NCBI GenBank assembly: GCA_018303625.1
Contig: JAGVXV010000014.1
Coordinates: forward strand, 1 to 46,504
Length of the DNA stretch: 46,504 nt
From: Candidatus Woesearchaeota archaeon
GTDB lineage: Archaea; Nanobdellota; Nanobdellia; Woesearchaeales; GW2011-AR4
Direction: 5' to 3'
A program made the position numbers and the translations under genes. The notes beneath the pieces were generated by a model. The model searched no databases. It was not told the DNA's origin and was given only the letters and a program-made list of their open reading frames with translations. Positions within the stretch are counted from its first letter, which is position 1. Every line of letters begins with the position of its first letter. Of the stretch, positions 7,668 to 16,139 are shown in pieces.

Positions 7668-8033
7668 ATGAAGAAAAAAATTCTGGTTGTTGAGGACGAG
7701 CCGCACATCTCAAAGCTTGTCAAGTTTATTCTGGAAAAAAACGGCTTTGAAGTGATGCAGGCTTTTGTAGGGCAGGAGGGCATAGAAATGGCCAAAAGGG
7801 AAAAGCCCGGCCTGATAGTTCTAGATGTGATGATGCCGAATATGGACGGCTTTGAGGTTGCAAAGATACTGACTGCAGCGAAAGAAACAAAAGACATACC
7901 GATAATAATGCTCAGCTCGGCAGCCCAGTTCAAGGACAAGATGAAGGGCATTGACTCAGGAGCAATAGACTACATAACAAAGCCCTTTGACAAGGACGAG
8001 CTGGTTGCGAAGGTCAAGGAATACATACAATAA
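7668..8033 (+). CDS. CheY-like single-domain receiver
   Basis: A stand-alone receiver of 121 residues. It shows the acidic pair VVEDEPH, the phospho-acceptor Asp near residue 53 (LIVLDVMMPNMDG), the conserved Ser (IIMLSSA, in the Thr/Ser position) and the Lys of YITKPFD. There is no output domain, so it probably relays phosphate or acts by protein contact. It lies between the larger response regulator and the histidine kinase, which is the likely phosphate donor for both. Confidence 0.92.
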   Translation: MKKKILVVEDEPHISKLVKFILEKNGFEVMQAFVGQEGIEMAKREKPGLIVLDVMMPNMDGFEVAKILTAAKETKDIPIIMLSSAAQFKDKMKGIDSGAIDYITKPFDKDELVAKVKEYIQ

Positions 8034-8048
8034 CTTAATATAGAGCAA

Positions 8049-10304
8049 ATGGCTATAAATAAAACAAAATCAGAAGAAAAAAGACTGAAGATTCTTCTTG
8101 AAGTTGCAAAAGCGATAAATTCTCCCCTAAATATAAATAAAATACTAAATTATGTTGTTGATGCTGTGAAGCAGTTGGGCTATGATTTATGCTCCATACT
8201 TCTCAGGGAAGAAGAATTTATTGCGGTAAAAGCCGCTTATGGATTGCCTGAAAAACAAGTAGAGAAAATTAGGATTAAAATAGGGGAAGGTATAACGGGC
8301 AGTGTAGCCAAATCTAAAATGCCAGAAATGGTGAATGATGTAAGTAAAGATAAAAGGTACATTAAATTTGGGGAGCGTTTAATGACTGGTTCGGAACTTG
8401 CGGTTCCGATTATAGCAGGCAACGAACTTATAGGAGTTTTCAACTTGGAGGACAGGAGAAAAAATGCTTTTAATAATGAGGATTTGAAGATTGTAACTGC
8501 ATTAGCCGATCAATTGGCTATATCAATAAAGAATTCCAAATTGCTTTTTAGTTTAAGACATACAAATGAAAATCTTTCTATAATATACGAAACAGGGAAT
8601 ATCATTAATTCGACTTTAGTATTAGATAAAATTTTAAAAAATATATTAAATTTAGTAGTCAAGAAATTAAATTATGATAATTTTTCAATATTGCTATTAG
8701 AGGGGGATAAATTATTTCTGAAAGCAGCTTATAAACATCCAAAAAAGTATGATAAAAATTACTATATTAAGGTTAATGAAGGCGTTACAGGCTATGTTGC
8801 TAAAAACGGTAAACCGCAGATAATCAATGATGTAACAAAAGATAAAAGATACATCCCAGTAAGAAGAGGTATAAAATCCGAGATGGCAGTGCCTTTAAAA
8901 ATAGGAGATAATGTAAAGGGTGTTTTAAATGTAGAAAGTAAAAAATTAAACGCTTTTGATGAAAATGATTTATTTTTACTGTCAACCGTGGCTGATCAAG
9001 CAGCTATTGCTATCCAAAATGCTACTATAAACAAATTTTTAGCTCAATCAAACCAAAAATTGAAAATTATAAATGAAATAGGCAAAGTTATAAATTCAAG
9101 TTTGGATCTGGATAAAATTTTTAGTAGATTCCTGCATTTTATGTCTAAACAATTAAATTATGACTTTTGCGCTATACTCTTGATAGAAAACAATAGGTTG
9201 TATTCCAGGGCAGGAATAGGATTTACGCCGATGGAAATAGAAGATTATGGTGCTGATATTGGGGAAGGCATTTGTGGTATGGTAGCTAAAACCGGCAAAC
9301 CAGTTATAACCAATGATGTATCAAAAGTTCCATTTTATAAAAAACAATCTCTAAAAACTAAATCTGAAATTAGCGTTCCGTTAAAAGTCGAAGGCAAGGT
9401 TATTGGTGTGGTGAATGTCGAAAGTAGAGAATTAAATGCCTTTGATAAAGAAGATTTAGTATATTTATCCGCCCTTGCTGACCAAGTGACTGTTTCAATA
9501 AGAAATGCTCAGATGTATAATAAAATCAAAAATTTTAATATAGAACTGAAAGAAAAAGTTGATAGAGCGACTACAGAATTAAGAAGTGCTAATAAAGAAT
9601 TAGAAAGGCTAAATCAAGTAAAATCAGATTTTGTATCTACTGTATCTCATGAACTTAGGACACCAATAACAAGCATACAAGGTTACGTTTCATTGATTCA
9701 TGATGGAGATGCAGGCACAATAAATGAGGAACAGAAAGAATTTTTGGGAATTGTAAAAAGTGAGAGTCAAAGGTTAACAAGACTTATTAGTGATTTGCTG
9801 GATATTTCAAAGATAGAAGAAGGAAGAATGCAGTTAATTTTTGATGATTTTGACCTTTTGGATTTTCTGAATAATTATAAGAAAGAAATTCAAAACATGG
9901 CTCTATCTAAAGATATAAAAATTCACATTTCGATGCCCCTTAAACTGCCAATTATAAAGGCAGATTCTGATAAAATTAAACAAATATTCAATAATCTTAT
10001 TGGCAATGCAATTAAATTTTCAGATAAAAATACAACTTTGGAAATAGTTGTAAAGGAAAATTCTAATAATATTCAGATTGAGATTACAGATCAAGGAATC
10101 GGCATAGCGAAAAAATATTTGAAAAAAATTTTTGAGAAATTCCAGCAAGTTGACAATAAAATGACTAGGAAAGTCGGGGGAACTGGTTTGGGATTAGCTA
10201 TTATAAAGCATTTAATTGAAGCTCATGGCGGCCACATTCGTGTAAAATCAAAATTGGGTGAAGGAAGTACTTTTAGTTTTACTATAAGTAAGAATTTGAA
10301 ATGA
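8049..10304 (+). CDS. Soluble histidine kinase with three GAF domains
   Basis: A 751-residue sensor kinase with no membrane segment. Three GAF domains follow one another (about residues 15-165, 175-330 and 340-490), each with the block EGITGSVAKS / EGVTGYVAKNGKP / EGICGMVAKTGKP followed by MVNDVSKDKRY or its equivalent and an AVPI/AVPL strand. A coiled coil (about 495-530) leads to the HisKA domain with His534 in SHELRTPITS, then a HATPase domain with N box NLIGNAIKFS, G1 DQGIGIA near 681 and G2 GGTGLGLAI near 710. GAF domains usually bind small ligands or sense redox; the signal here is unknown. The GAF repeats look like internal duplications. It completes the signalling operon and ends 4 nt from the convergent methyltransferase gene. 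Confidence 0.93.
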   Translation: MAINKTKSEEKRLKILLEVAKAINSPLNINKILNYVVDAVKQLGYDLCSILLREEEFIAVKAAYGLPEKQVEKIRIKIGEGITGSVAKSKMPEMVNDVSKDKRYIKFGERLMTGSELAVPIIAGNELIGVFNLEDRRKNAFNNEDLKIVTALADQLAISIKNSKLLFSLRHTNENLSIIYETGNIINSTLVLDKILKNILNLVVKKLNYDNFSILLLEGDKLFLKAAYKHPKKYDKNYYIKVNEGVTGYVAKNGKPQIINDVTKDKRYIPVRRGIKSEMAVPLKIGDNVKGVLNVESKKLNAFDENDLFLLSTVADQAAIAIQNATINKFLAQSNQKLKIINEIGKVINSSLDLDKIFSRFLHFMSKQLNYDFCAILLIENNRLYSRAGIGFTPMEIEDYGADIGEGICGMVAKTGKPVITNDVSKVPFYKKQSLKTKSEISVPLKVEGKVIGVVNVESRELNAFDKEDLVYLSALADQVTVSIRNAQMYNKIKNFNIELKEKVDRATTELRSANKELERLNQVKSDFVSTVSHELRTPITSIQGYVSLIHDGDAGTINEEQKEFLGIVKSESQRLTRLISDLLDISKIEEGRMQLIFDDFDLLDFLNNYKKEIQNMALSKDIKIHISMPLKLPIIKADSDKIKQIFNNLIGNAIKFSDKNTTLEIVVKENSNNIQIEITDQGIGIAKKYLKKIFEKFQQVDNKMTRKVGGTGLGLAIIKHLIEAHGGHIRVKSKLGEGSTFSFTISKNLK

Positions 10305-10308
10305 ATTA

Positions 10309-11760
10309 TTATAAGGGTATCTTAAATTTATAAACAGAGGTTATTTCCGAATCTATCCTTTTATGTTCAATAACGACGCCTTGCTCGTTTAATAAGTCTA
10401 GAAAATTTTTCTTAATTATGCCTGTAATAGGTAAATCTTTGTTAGTTTTTACGCTTATCTCTAATTCTAGACACATTCTATCTAATTTTTCATATTTCAC
10501 TATACATGGAATTTGTCCATTTTGGGCTCTGTATTTTGCTGCGTAAGTAAACACCTCTCTTAATATACCCTGAACATCTACAACTGTTGATTCTTTTTCA
10601 ATTTCTTTTTCATTTCCTTCTAGATGCACCATTATTTCATAATCATCACCTATGAGAATTTTGTTATAGCCTAGCGCTATAAATTGCTCATTTAATATCG
10701 ATGTGAGGTCATAGTGGCTTATTTTTTTAGGTGGCATTTTAGATTTTTTCCTAACTGCAACTATATAGTTATTAAACTGGCTGTACTCCCACGGTTGACC
10801 CTCCTTCCATTTACCCTTGCCTATAATCCTAATAAATTCTTTCTCAATTTCTTTCCATATATGGGCTTTTCTTTCTTTGCCATAATGTGGCACGGATCTC
10901 AAAAATGCATCCTGGCCATATGTTTCAACTGCCTTAGAATACTCCCTCGGATCATTATAAGCTATACTCTCTTGTAAAGTAACTGAGGAAACAACTTGAA
11001 AACCGTTACTTTCAATCATATTTACAATCTCATCTAAAGGCCTGCTGCCTATTGGGTCATCCTCAAAATCTTGAACTCGGAAGCCTTGTTCGTTGGCGTG
11101 GATATCATAAAAACCTAAGCCTTTAAAGACATTAATATATGCAGCTCTGAAATCCCGAGCCGTGCCCCCAGAGGACATGCTTATGCAAAGAACTCCTCCT
11201 TCTTTCATCACAGAATAAAACTTTTCCAAGGCTGCGTATTTTTGTCTAGGCTCTTTAATCCAATGAAACATGGAATTTGACCATACCATTGCAAATTTTG
11301 GCATATTGGCTTTTTGTCCATAAAAAATCAAATTTTTTGTGTCCATCTCTGCCAGGTCTTGCGGATCTTGAACTTGGTATACCAAAGAAAGCCCTGTTTT
11401 TTGTCGATAATTCTCACTGACTGTATTGGCAACTTGTCTTGCTTTCCAAACTTTATTCTTATCTATATCAACACCTACAATAGTTCTTCTGCCTATGTCT
11501 TGTCTAGAAAAGACCATATGGGGCGCAATAGCAAAGAGTATACCATCACCGGCTCCTGCATCCAAAATTGGCCCTTCTGGAAGAGGCAATCCTGTTCTGA
11601 TGTATATTTCCCATAAAGTTTTTTGGTTTTCTAATTGTAACCCATGGGAAGTACTAGTAAAAAATGGTTTGCCATTAGACTCTAAAGCAAGTTCCTCCAA
11701 AGGAGGAATCTCAAATGAATGTTTAATAAGTTGTACTACCAAAATGTTCCACCTCTTCAT
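10309..11760 (-). CDS. Class I SAM-dependent methyltransferase with long C-terminal extension
   Basis: The N-terminal half is a class I methyltransferase: motif I GPILDAGAGDGILFAIAPH, acidic VGVDIDKNK, motif IV FAMVWSNSMFHWI and the YSVMKEGGVLCISM strand. The substrate is unknown; no DNA-methylase NPPY/DPPY motif is seen. The last ~140 residues hold VDVQGILREVFTYAAKYRAQ and end IDSEITSVYKFKIPL, faintly like a degenerate GHKL ATPase fold (weak inference). The ORF track starts at GTG 11802, but a TATA box (CTTTATAAG, 11777-11785) lies inside that stretch and predicts a leaderless start at ATG 11760, which is used here (483 residues). The MFHW signature also occurs in the methyltransferase part of the 1232-residue protein at 32725. 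Confidence 0.75.
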   Translation of the reverse strand: MKRWNILVVQLIKHSFEIPPLEELALESNGKPFFTSTSHGLQLENQKTLWEIYIRTGLPLPEGPILDAGAGDGILFAIAPHMVFSRQDIGRRTIVGVDIDKNKVWKARQVANTVSENYRQKTGLSLVYQVQDPQDLAEMDTKNLIFYGQKANMPKFAMVWSNSMFHWIKEPRQKYAALEKFYSVMKEGGVLCISMSSGGTARDFRAAYINVFKGLGFYDIHANEQGFRVQDFEDDPIGSRPLDEIVNMIESNGFQVVSSVTLQESIAYNDPREYSKAVETYGQDAFLRSVPHYGKERKAHIWKEIEKEFIRIIGKGKWKEGQPWEYSQFNNYIVAVRKKSKMPPKKISHYDLTSILNEQFIALGYNKILIGDDYEIMVHLEGNEKEIEKESTVVDVQGILREVFTYAAKYRAQNGQIPCIVKYEKLDRMCLELEISVKTNKDLPITGIIKKNFLDLLNEQGVVIEHKRIDSEITSVYKFKIPL

Positions 11761-11776
11761 TAGAATTAAATTATGG

Positions 11777-11785
11777 CTTATAAAG
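11777..11785 (-). promoter_or_regulatory. TATA box that decides the methyltransferase start
   Basis: CTTTATAAG on the minus strand, centred about 21 nt before ATG 11760, lies within the ORF-track extension. It argues against the upstream GTG and for a leaderless ATG. Confidence 0.6.
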
Positions 11786-11827
11786 CTTTCGTTTTTTGCC
11801 ACTAGTCAAAAGTAACATAAAACCGAG

Positions 11828-13036
11828 CTATAACAGCTCCCCGGCAACATAAATAGAGCCTGCAACAAGCACCAAGTCTTTCTTATCTGCAATATTTTTC
11901 GCGTATTTCAATGCATTTTTCGGGTTTTTTATTATCTTAAATGGCTTTTTAATAAATTGAGAAATGAATTCCGGCTCTGCAGCCCTTTCATTTTTCGCTT
12001 TCGTTATAATAAAATAATCAGCAACAGGATTGAGCATTTCTATTATTTTTTCAATGTCCTTGTCTTTCATCAAACCTGTAACAAGAATCAATTTCTTATA
12101 ATCCAGTTTTTTTATTTCCTTAATTAAAACCTCAAATCCAGAGGGATTATGCGCGCAGTCAATCAAGATATTTCTTCCTAAGAACTCAAACCTTCCTTCC
12201 CATTTCGCATTCCTAAGTCCATTTTTAATAATGTTTTTATTAATTTTTAGATTATGGAATTTATTTAATGCTTCTATTGCCGTTAGGGCTGTTGAGGCAT
12301 TTTCAAGCTGGAAGTCCCCCTTTAAATTATTTAATTTTAAATTTTTATAATTATTAATATTGAAAGTATTGTTTCTGTTTTTTTTATATTTTTTATTCAA
12401 AATTAATGGGGCATTTCTTTTTTTTGCCGTTTTTTTTATTGTATCTAAGGCCTTTCCTTCTGCCCCAGTGACTATCGGCACATTTCTCTTGATGATGCAT
12501 GCCTTTTCATAGGCAATTTTTTCAATGGTATTGCCCAAAATATCGGTGTGCTCTAATCCTATATTTGTGATAACGCTTGCCAATGGATTTGCGACATTTG
12601 TTGCATCCAATCTTCCGCCCAAGCCTACTTCCAAAACAGCAAAATCAACGTTTTTTTCATAAAAATAAAGAAAAGCCATTGCCGTTGTTATTTCAAAAAA
12701 GCTCTGGCTTGTTATTTTCGGCTTTATCTTAAGGTAATAGCCTAAAATTTCCTTGTCAGTTATTAATCTATCATTAATCCTTATCCTTTCATTGAATTTC
12801 TTCAGGTGAGGGCTTGTGTAAACGCCTACTTTATAGCCAGCTTCCTGCAAAATTGAAGAAATCATCATGCAGACAGAGCCTTTTCCGTTTGTTCCTGCAA
12901 CATGGATTATTTTCAGCCTTTTTTCAGGATTGCCCAATTTTTTTAGCAAAGCTTTAATATTCTTCAGTCCCAGCTTCACTTTGCTTGAGTCAAGGCTGTA
13001 AAGGTATTTCAATATTTTCTTATGCTCCATAAGCAT
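11828..13036 (-). CDS. folC: FolC, folylpolyglutamate synthase / dihydrofolate synthase
   Basis: A Mur-ligase-family enzyme that adds glutamate to folates. It shows the P-loop HVAGTNGKGSVCMM, the folate/ATP motif YTSPHLKKFNERIRIN, GLGGRLDATNV and VITNIGLEHTDILG, and the C-terminal DCAHNPSGFE of the glutamate-ligase domain. The length of 402 residues is normal. ATG 13036 and ATG 13030 are both possible starts. In this window it joins FolD, GlyA and formyl-THF cyclo-ligase in a tetrahydrofolate C1 network that feeds PurN and PurH. Whether it also acts as dihydrofolate synthase cannot be read from sequence alone. Confidence 0.95.
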   Translation of the reverse strand: MLMEHKKILKYLYSLDSSKVKLGLKNIKALLKKLGNPEKRLKIIHVAGTNGKGSVCMMISSILQEAGYKVGVYTSPHLKKFNERIRINDRLITDKEILGYYLKIKPKITSQSFFEITTAMAFLYFYEKNVDFAVLEVGLGGRLDATNVANPLASVITNIGLEHTDILGNTIEKIAYEKACIIKRNVPIVTGAEGKALDTIKKTAKKRNAPLILNKKYKKNRNNTFNINNYKNLKLNNLKGDFQLENASTALTAIEALNKFHNLKINKNIIKNGLRNAKWEGRFEFLGRNILIDCAHNPSGFEVLIKEIKKLDYKKLILVTGLMKDKDIEKIIEMLNPVADYFIITKAKNERAAEPEFISQFIKKPFKIIKNPKNALKYAKNIADKKDLVLVAGSIYVAGELL

Positions 13037-13069
13037 GGATAATGCAGAACTTGTTAATAAATGTTTATT

Positions 13070-14269
13070 CTAATTATTGGGCCTATAATCTCTAAATCTT
13101 TCAAATATAGGAACGACAATAGTTTTACCCTCTTTAGCTGCTATTCTACTCGCAATTGATAGGGCTCCAGCACTCGTCAATCCAATATCAAAACCTTTAT
13201 CATGCAAATATTCCAAAACTGCGCCATCTATGTTTGGAGCTATATGATAAATTCCACTTACTTTCTCCCAGAAATCTTCTGGAATGAATGGATTTAATTG
13301 AAGCTGTCTTGAAATTATCCCTCTTGCTGATGAATATTTTCCTTTTGTATTTAATATAGTTTCTGAAAGTATTATTTCTGGGTAATCGTTTATTATACCC
13401 TTGAATCTATCAGGAATTCTATTTTTTACCGGGGTGAACTCTATATACTCTCCAATCACGATTTCAGTTCCATACGCATTCTGCAGAGGCTCTCCAATTC
13501 CCACTAAAGTAGTCCCTGCGCCAACCGGAGTTAAAAATATTTCTGGAACAATCCCTTCTCTTTCAAATAAGCTTACAAAACTTCTACCTATTGGATAAGT
13601 TGAAAAAAAACCCAATTCTGCATGGCCCAGGTAAAAAGCTCTTTCTCTAAAACTTGGTTCTTGAAGTTTTCTCAACAAAGCTCGGTATGTTGCATTTTTT
13701 TTATCACGTCCCTGCTCATTAGGCAATAAGACTCCAATTACCTCAAAATTCTGACCCTCGGGTACTAAACTCTTCGGCGTATCTTCAGGAATATAATAAA
13801 CTCCTTTCAATCCAAAATTCTTTGAGTATGAATAAACAGCATTAAGAGAATTGGCAATACCTGAGTCTACCAGCGTATTGAGTCTTTCTATTGGTAATCC
13901 TCTAGTCATCAATTTCATGGCTAAAAGAGAAGCAATTGCAATATCTTTATGAGAACCACTTGGTCCCATAAGCCTTAACTCTAATCCATATACTTTTCCA
14001 CTTCTTAATCCAAGTAAATTGCTATAATCGGTGATTTGAGGCTGTTTCAATCTTAATAATCCCTTAACTTCCAGATTGTTAAAGTGTTCTTCAAAAAAAT
14101 CAATTGTTTCTGTTGACCCTCTTCCTCGTTCTTCAAGTATTTTTTCTCTTAATGGCTTAATCCACTTAGTACCAAAATGATTGGGGAAATCTATTGGAAA
14201 TAATTTTTCTTCCCTCTGCAAAATTTCTACTAGTTTTTGAAATTTTTTGTTTCCAAACATATTAATCAT
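13070..14269 (-). CDS. Fold-type II PLP-dependent enzyme (threonine synthase / cysteine synthase-like), substrate unknown
   Basis: The protein follows the tryptophan-synthase-beta superfamily layout: the PLP lysine in GPSGSHKDIAIA (near residue 108), the glycine loop LTPVGAGTTLVGIGE, and the C-terminal serine segment LTSAGALSIASRIA. The substrate (Asn) loop usually read as SSGNHAQA is VDSGIANSLNAVY here, so Gly-Asn-His is lost and the substrate probably differs from the classic lyases. An N-terminal ~75-residue extension precedes the catalytic core. The start may be ATG 14269 or ATG 14260; the TATA-like TTATAAAT just upstream is too near to decide. It stands alone between folC and the HTH_10 regulator, with no clear partner. 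Confidence 0.75.
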   Translation of the reverse strand: MINMFGNKKFQKLVEILQREEKLFPIDFPNHFGTKWIKPLREKILEERGRGSTETIDFFEEHFNNLEVKGLLRLKQPQITDYSNLLGLRSGKVYGLELRLMGPSGSHKDIAIASLLAMKLMTRGLPIERLNTLVDSGIANSLNAVYSYSKNFGLKGVYYIPEDTPKSLVPEGQNFEVIGVLLPNEQGRDKKNATYRALLRKLQEPSFRERAFYLGHAELGFFSTYPIGRSFVSLFEREGIVPEIFLTPVGAGTTLVGIGEPLQNAYGTEIVIGEYIEFTPVKNRIPDRFKGIINDYPEIILSETILNTKGKYSSARGIISRQLQLNPFIPEDFWEKVSGIYHIAPNIDGAVLEYLHDKGFDIGLTSAGALSIASRIAAKEGKTIVVPIFERFRDYRPNN

Positions 14270-14348
14270 CTATTTATAATTACTAGGCAGTAAGAACTAT
14301 AGGACTATATCAATTTTCCAGCGACATATATCGTCTTTTTACCAAGAA

Positions 14349-14999
14349 TTAAAGCTCTTTATAGATTTGGGGCACTATCCTGCCCTCTGCTTTCCTCAGA
14401 TGCGCCTGGAATGTAGAATATGAGATTTTCATGATTTTTGCTAATTTCTCTAATTCAATCTTTTTTGGGTAATCATAATAGCCATACTGAATTGCCAATC
14501 CCATAGCATGTTTTTGCTTTTCAGTTAATTCAGGCAATAAATGAGTTATTGAGATATTTGATATTTTCTCTTCCTTGAATTTTAACATTTCTACTCCCAG
14601 GTATTTTTTTGCAAACTTGTAAACTTCCATAAGTATTTTCTTGTCAAAGCTTGCAAGGTGCCATGTATGCTTTTTTTCCCTATGGTTTATTACAACAGGC
14701 ATTGGCCTTATTATTTTTGGGTTCCAGACTGGCTCTGTAAACAAAGGCTGTTTTGTAACAAGCAATGCAAAATCATTTTTTACTTCCAACTCGACCAATT
14801 CAGGCTGCTTTTTAATGTCCTTATATAGCTGTTTTTTGTTTTTTTCATTTCCGAACATAAAGCCGCATTGAATCAAATAAACCCATTTATTATCCTTGTA
14901 ATAAGAAAGAGGATAGCCAGTCATTGAAACCTTATGCTTTATTGCCATTCTTCCAAGAAACTGGTTCTTGGATTCCAGCTTTAATTTCATGACCCACAT
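14349..14999 (-). CDS. HTH_10 family transcription regulator (bacterio-opsin-activator type)
   Basis: The C-terminal ~55 residues form the archaeal HTH_10 domain: LTEKQKHAMGLAIQYGYYDYPKKIELEKLAKIMKISYSTFQAHLRKAEGR, with the typical hydrophobic spacing and YG(Y/F)YDxPR-like block. The N-terminal ~155 residues are an unassigned sensor-like region. A perfect 14-bp palindrome (15008-15021) lies between the TATA element (15021-15034) and the leaderless ATG at 14999, the classic place for an autorepressor site. It is divergent from glucokinase, so control of glk is plausible. Family assignment is firm; its regulon is inference. Confidence 0.88.
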   Translation of the reverse strand: MWVMKLKLESKNQFLGRMAIKHKVSMTGYPLSYYKDNKWVYLIQCGFMFGNEKNKKQLYKDIKKQPELVELEVKNDFALLVTKQPLFTEPVWNPKIIRPMPVVINHREKKHTWHLASFDKKILMEVYKFAKKYLGVEMLKFKEEKISNISITHLLPELTEKQKHAMGLAIQYGYYDYPKKIELEKLAKIMKISYSTFQAHLRKAEGRIVPQIYKEL

Positions 15000-15007
15000 A
15001 TTAACAT

Positions 15008-15021
15008 ACGATAATTATCGT
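15008..15021. promoter_or_regulatory. Perfect 14-bp palindrome, probable operator of the HTH_10 gene
   Basis: ACGATAATTATCGT reads the same on both strands. It begins about 9 nt before the ATG of the HTH_10 gene and touches that gene's TATA element (AAAATATTTAAAAA on the minus strand). Binding there would block the promoter. The glk TATA (15050-15060) lies about 40 bp away. Confidence 0.6.
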
Positions 15022-15083
15022 TTTTAAATATTTTGCTAAAATTTCAATAAATTAATAAACTTTGTCAAAAAATATCAACTAAA

Positions 15084-16139
15084 ATGCAATTTGAATCTAA
15101 AGAACATGAAAAATTCAGCAAAAAAGATTACAATTCATTTATTCTGGCGGGGGATATTGGCGGAACAAACACAAAACTGGCAGTATTCGGCATCAAAGGC
15201 AAAAAAGCGCGTTTGCTTCTCGCTTTTCATTTTGGAAGCAGCGAGCTTAATTCATTGGAGCAGCCAGTCAATTATGTCCTTTCTTATATTGGCGAAAAAT
15301 ACAAAATAAAAACGGAAAAAGCATGCTTCGGGGTTGCCGGCATGATTTCTGAGAAAAGGAACAAATGCATTATCACAAAGCTAAAATGGAATGTTGACAA
15401 AAACCGCCTTTTGAAAAACACAAAGCTGAAAAAAATATTCCTTATGAATGATTTTGAGGCAGTAGGCTATGGCATAAATCTGCTGGAAAAAAAGGATATA
15501 AAAACAATAAAAAGCGCAAGGAAAGTCCAAAAAGCGCCTATTGTTGTCATAGGCCCTGGAACTGGGATAGGGAAAGCAACGCTTGTCTTTAACGAGGAAA
15601 AAAAGCTGTATGTGCCGATGCCTTCTGAAGTGGGCCATAGCGACTTTGCCGCCCAAGATAAATTTGACATGGAATTAATTGATTTTATCAAAAAAACAAA
15701 AAAGATTAAGGAAAGCATAAGCTATGATGAATTAGTGGCAGGCCATGGGTTGAGCAGCATTTACCTTTTCCTAAAAAAAGTAAAAAAATTCAATGACTCA
15801 AAATTCTCAAAAGAGATTGAAAACAGTGATTACAGCCCTGAAATAATATCAAAATATAGAAATCATGACAAGACGTGCAGCATTACATTCAAAATCTACA
15901 AAAATTATTTTGCAAGGCTGGCAAAAAACTGCGCCCTTGACGCCATACCTTTGGGAGGGCTGTATTTTGTAGGGAATATTTCAAATATCAATAAGGAAAT
16001 ATTTGACAAAGAATTTGTAAAGGCTTTTGAGAGTAATTACCGGGTAAAGGAGCTTCTGAAAAAGACTCCAATATACCTTGTTTTGAATACCAATATTGGG
16101 CTGTTGGGAGCTGGATTTTTTTGCGCGAAGGGGCTATGA
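15084..16139 (+). CDS. glk: Glucokinase (bacterial Glk family)
   Basis: An ATP-dependent hexokinase of the Glk type. It shows the phosphate-1 motif LAGDIGGTNTKLAVFG, LMNDFEAVGYGI with the catalytic Asp, VIGPGTGIGKATLV, and the glucose-binding PSEVGHSDFAAQD, then LGGLYFVGNISN near the C-terminus. The 351-residue length is slightly above the family norm of ~320, mostly from a Lys-rich N-terminus. A TATA element (15050-15060) predicts a start of transcription near 15082, so ATG 15084 is essentially leaderless. It is divergent from the HTH_10 regulator, which may control it. It ends exactly where the convergent PIN gene ends. Confidence 0.9.
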   Translation: MQFESKEHEKFSKKDYNSFILAGDIGGTNTKLAVFGIKGKKARLLLAFHFGSSELNSLEQPVNYVLSYIGEKYKIKTEKACFGVAGMISEKRNKCIITKLKWNVDKNRLLKNTKLKKIFLMNDFEAVGYGINLLEKKDIKTIKSARKVQKAPIVVIGPGTGIGKATLVFNEEKKLYVPMPSEVGHSDFAAQDKFDMELIDFIKKTKKIKESISYDELVAGHGLSSIYLFLKKVKKFNDSKFSKEIENSDYSPEIISKYRNHDKTCSITFKIYKNYFARLAKNCALDAIPLGGLYFVGNISNINKEIFDKEFVKAFESNYRVKELLKKTPIYLVLNTNIGLLGAGFFCAKGL

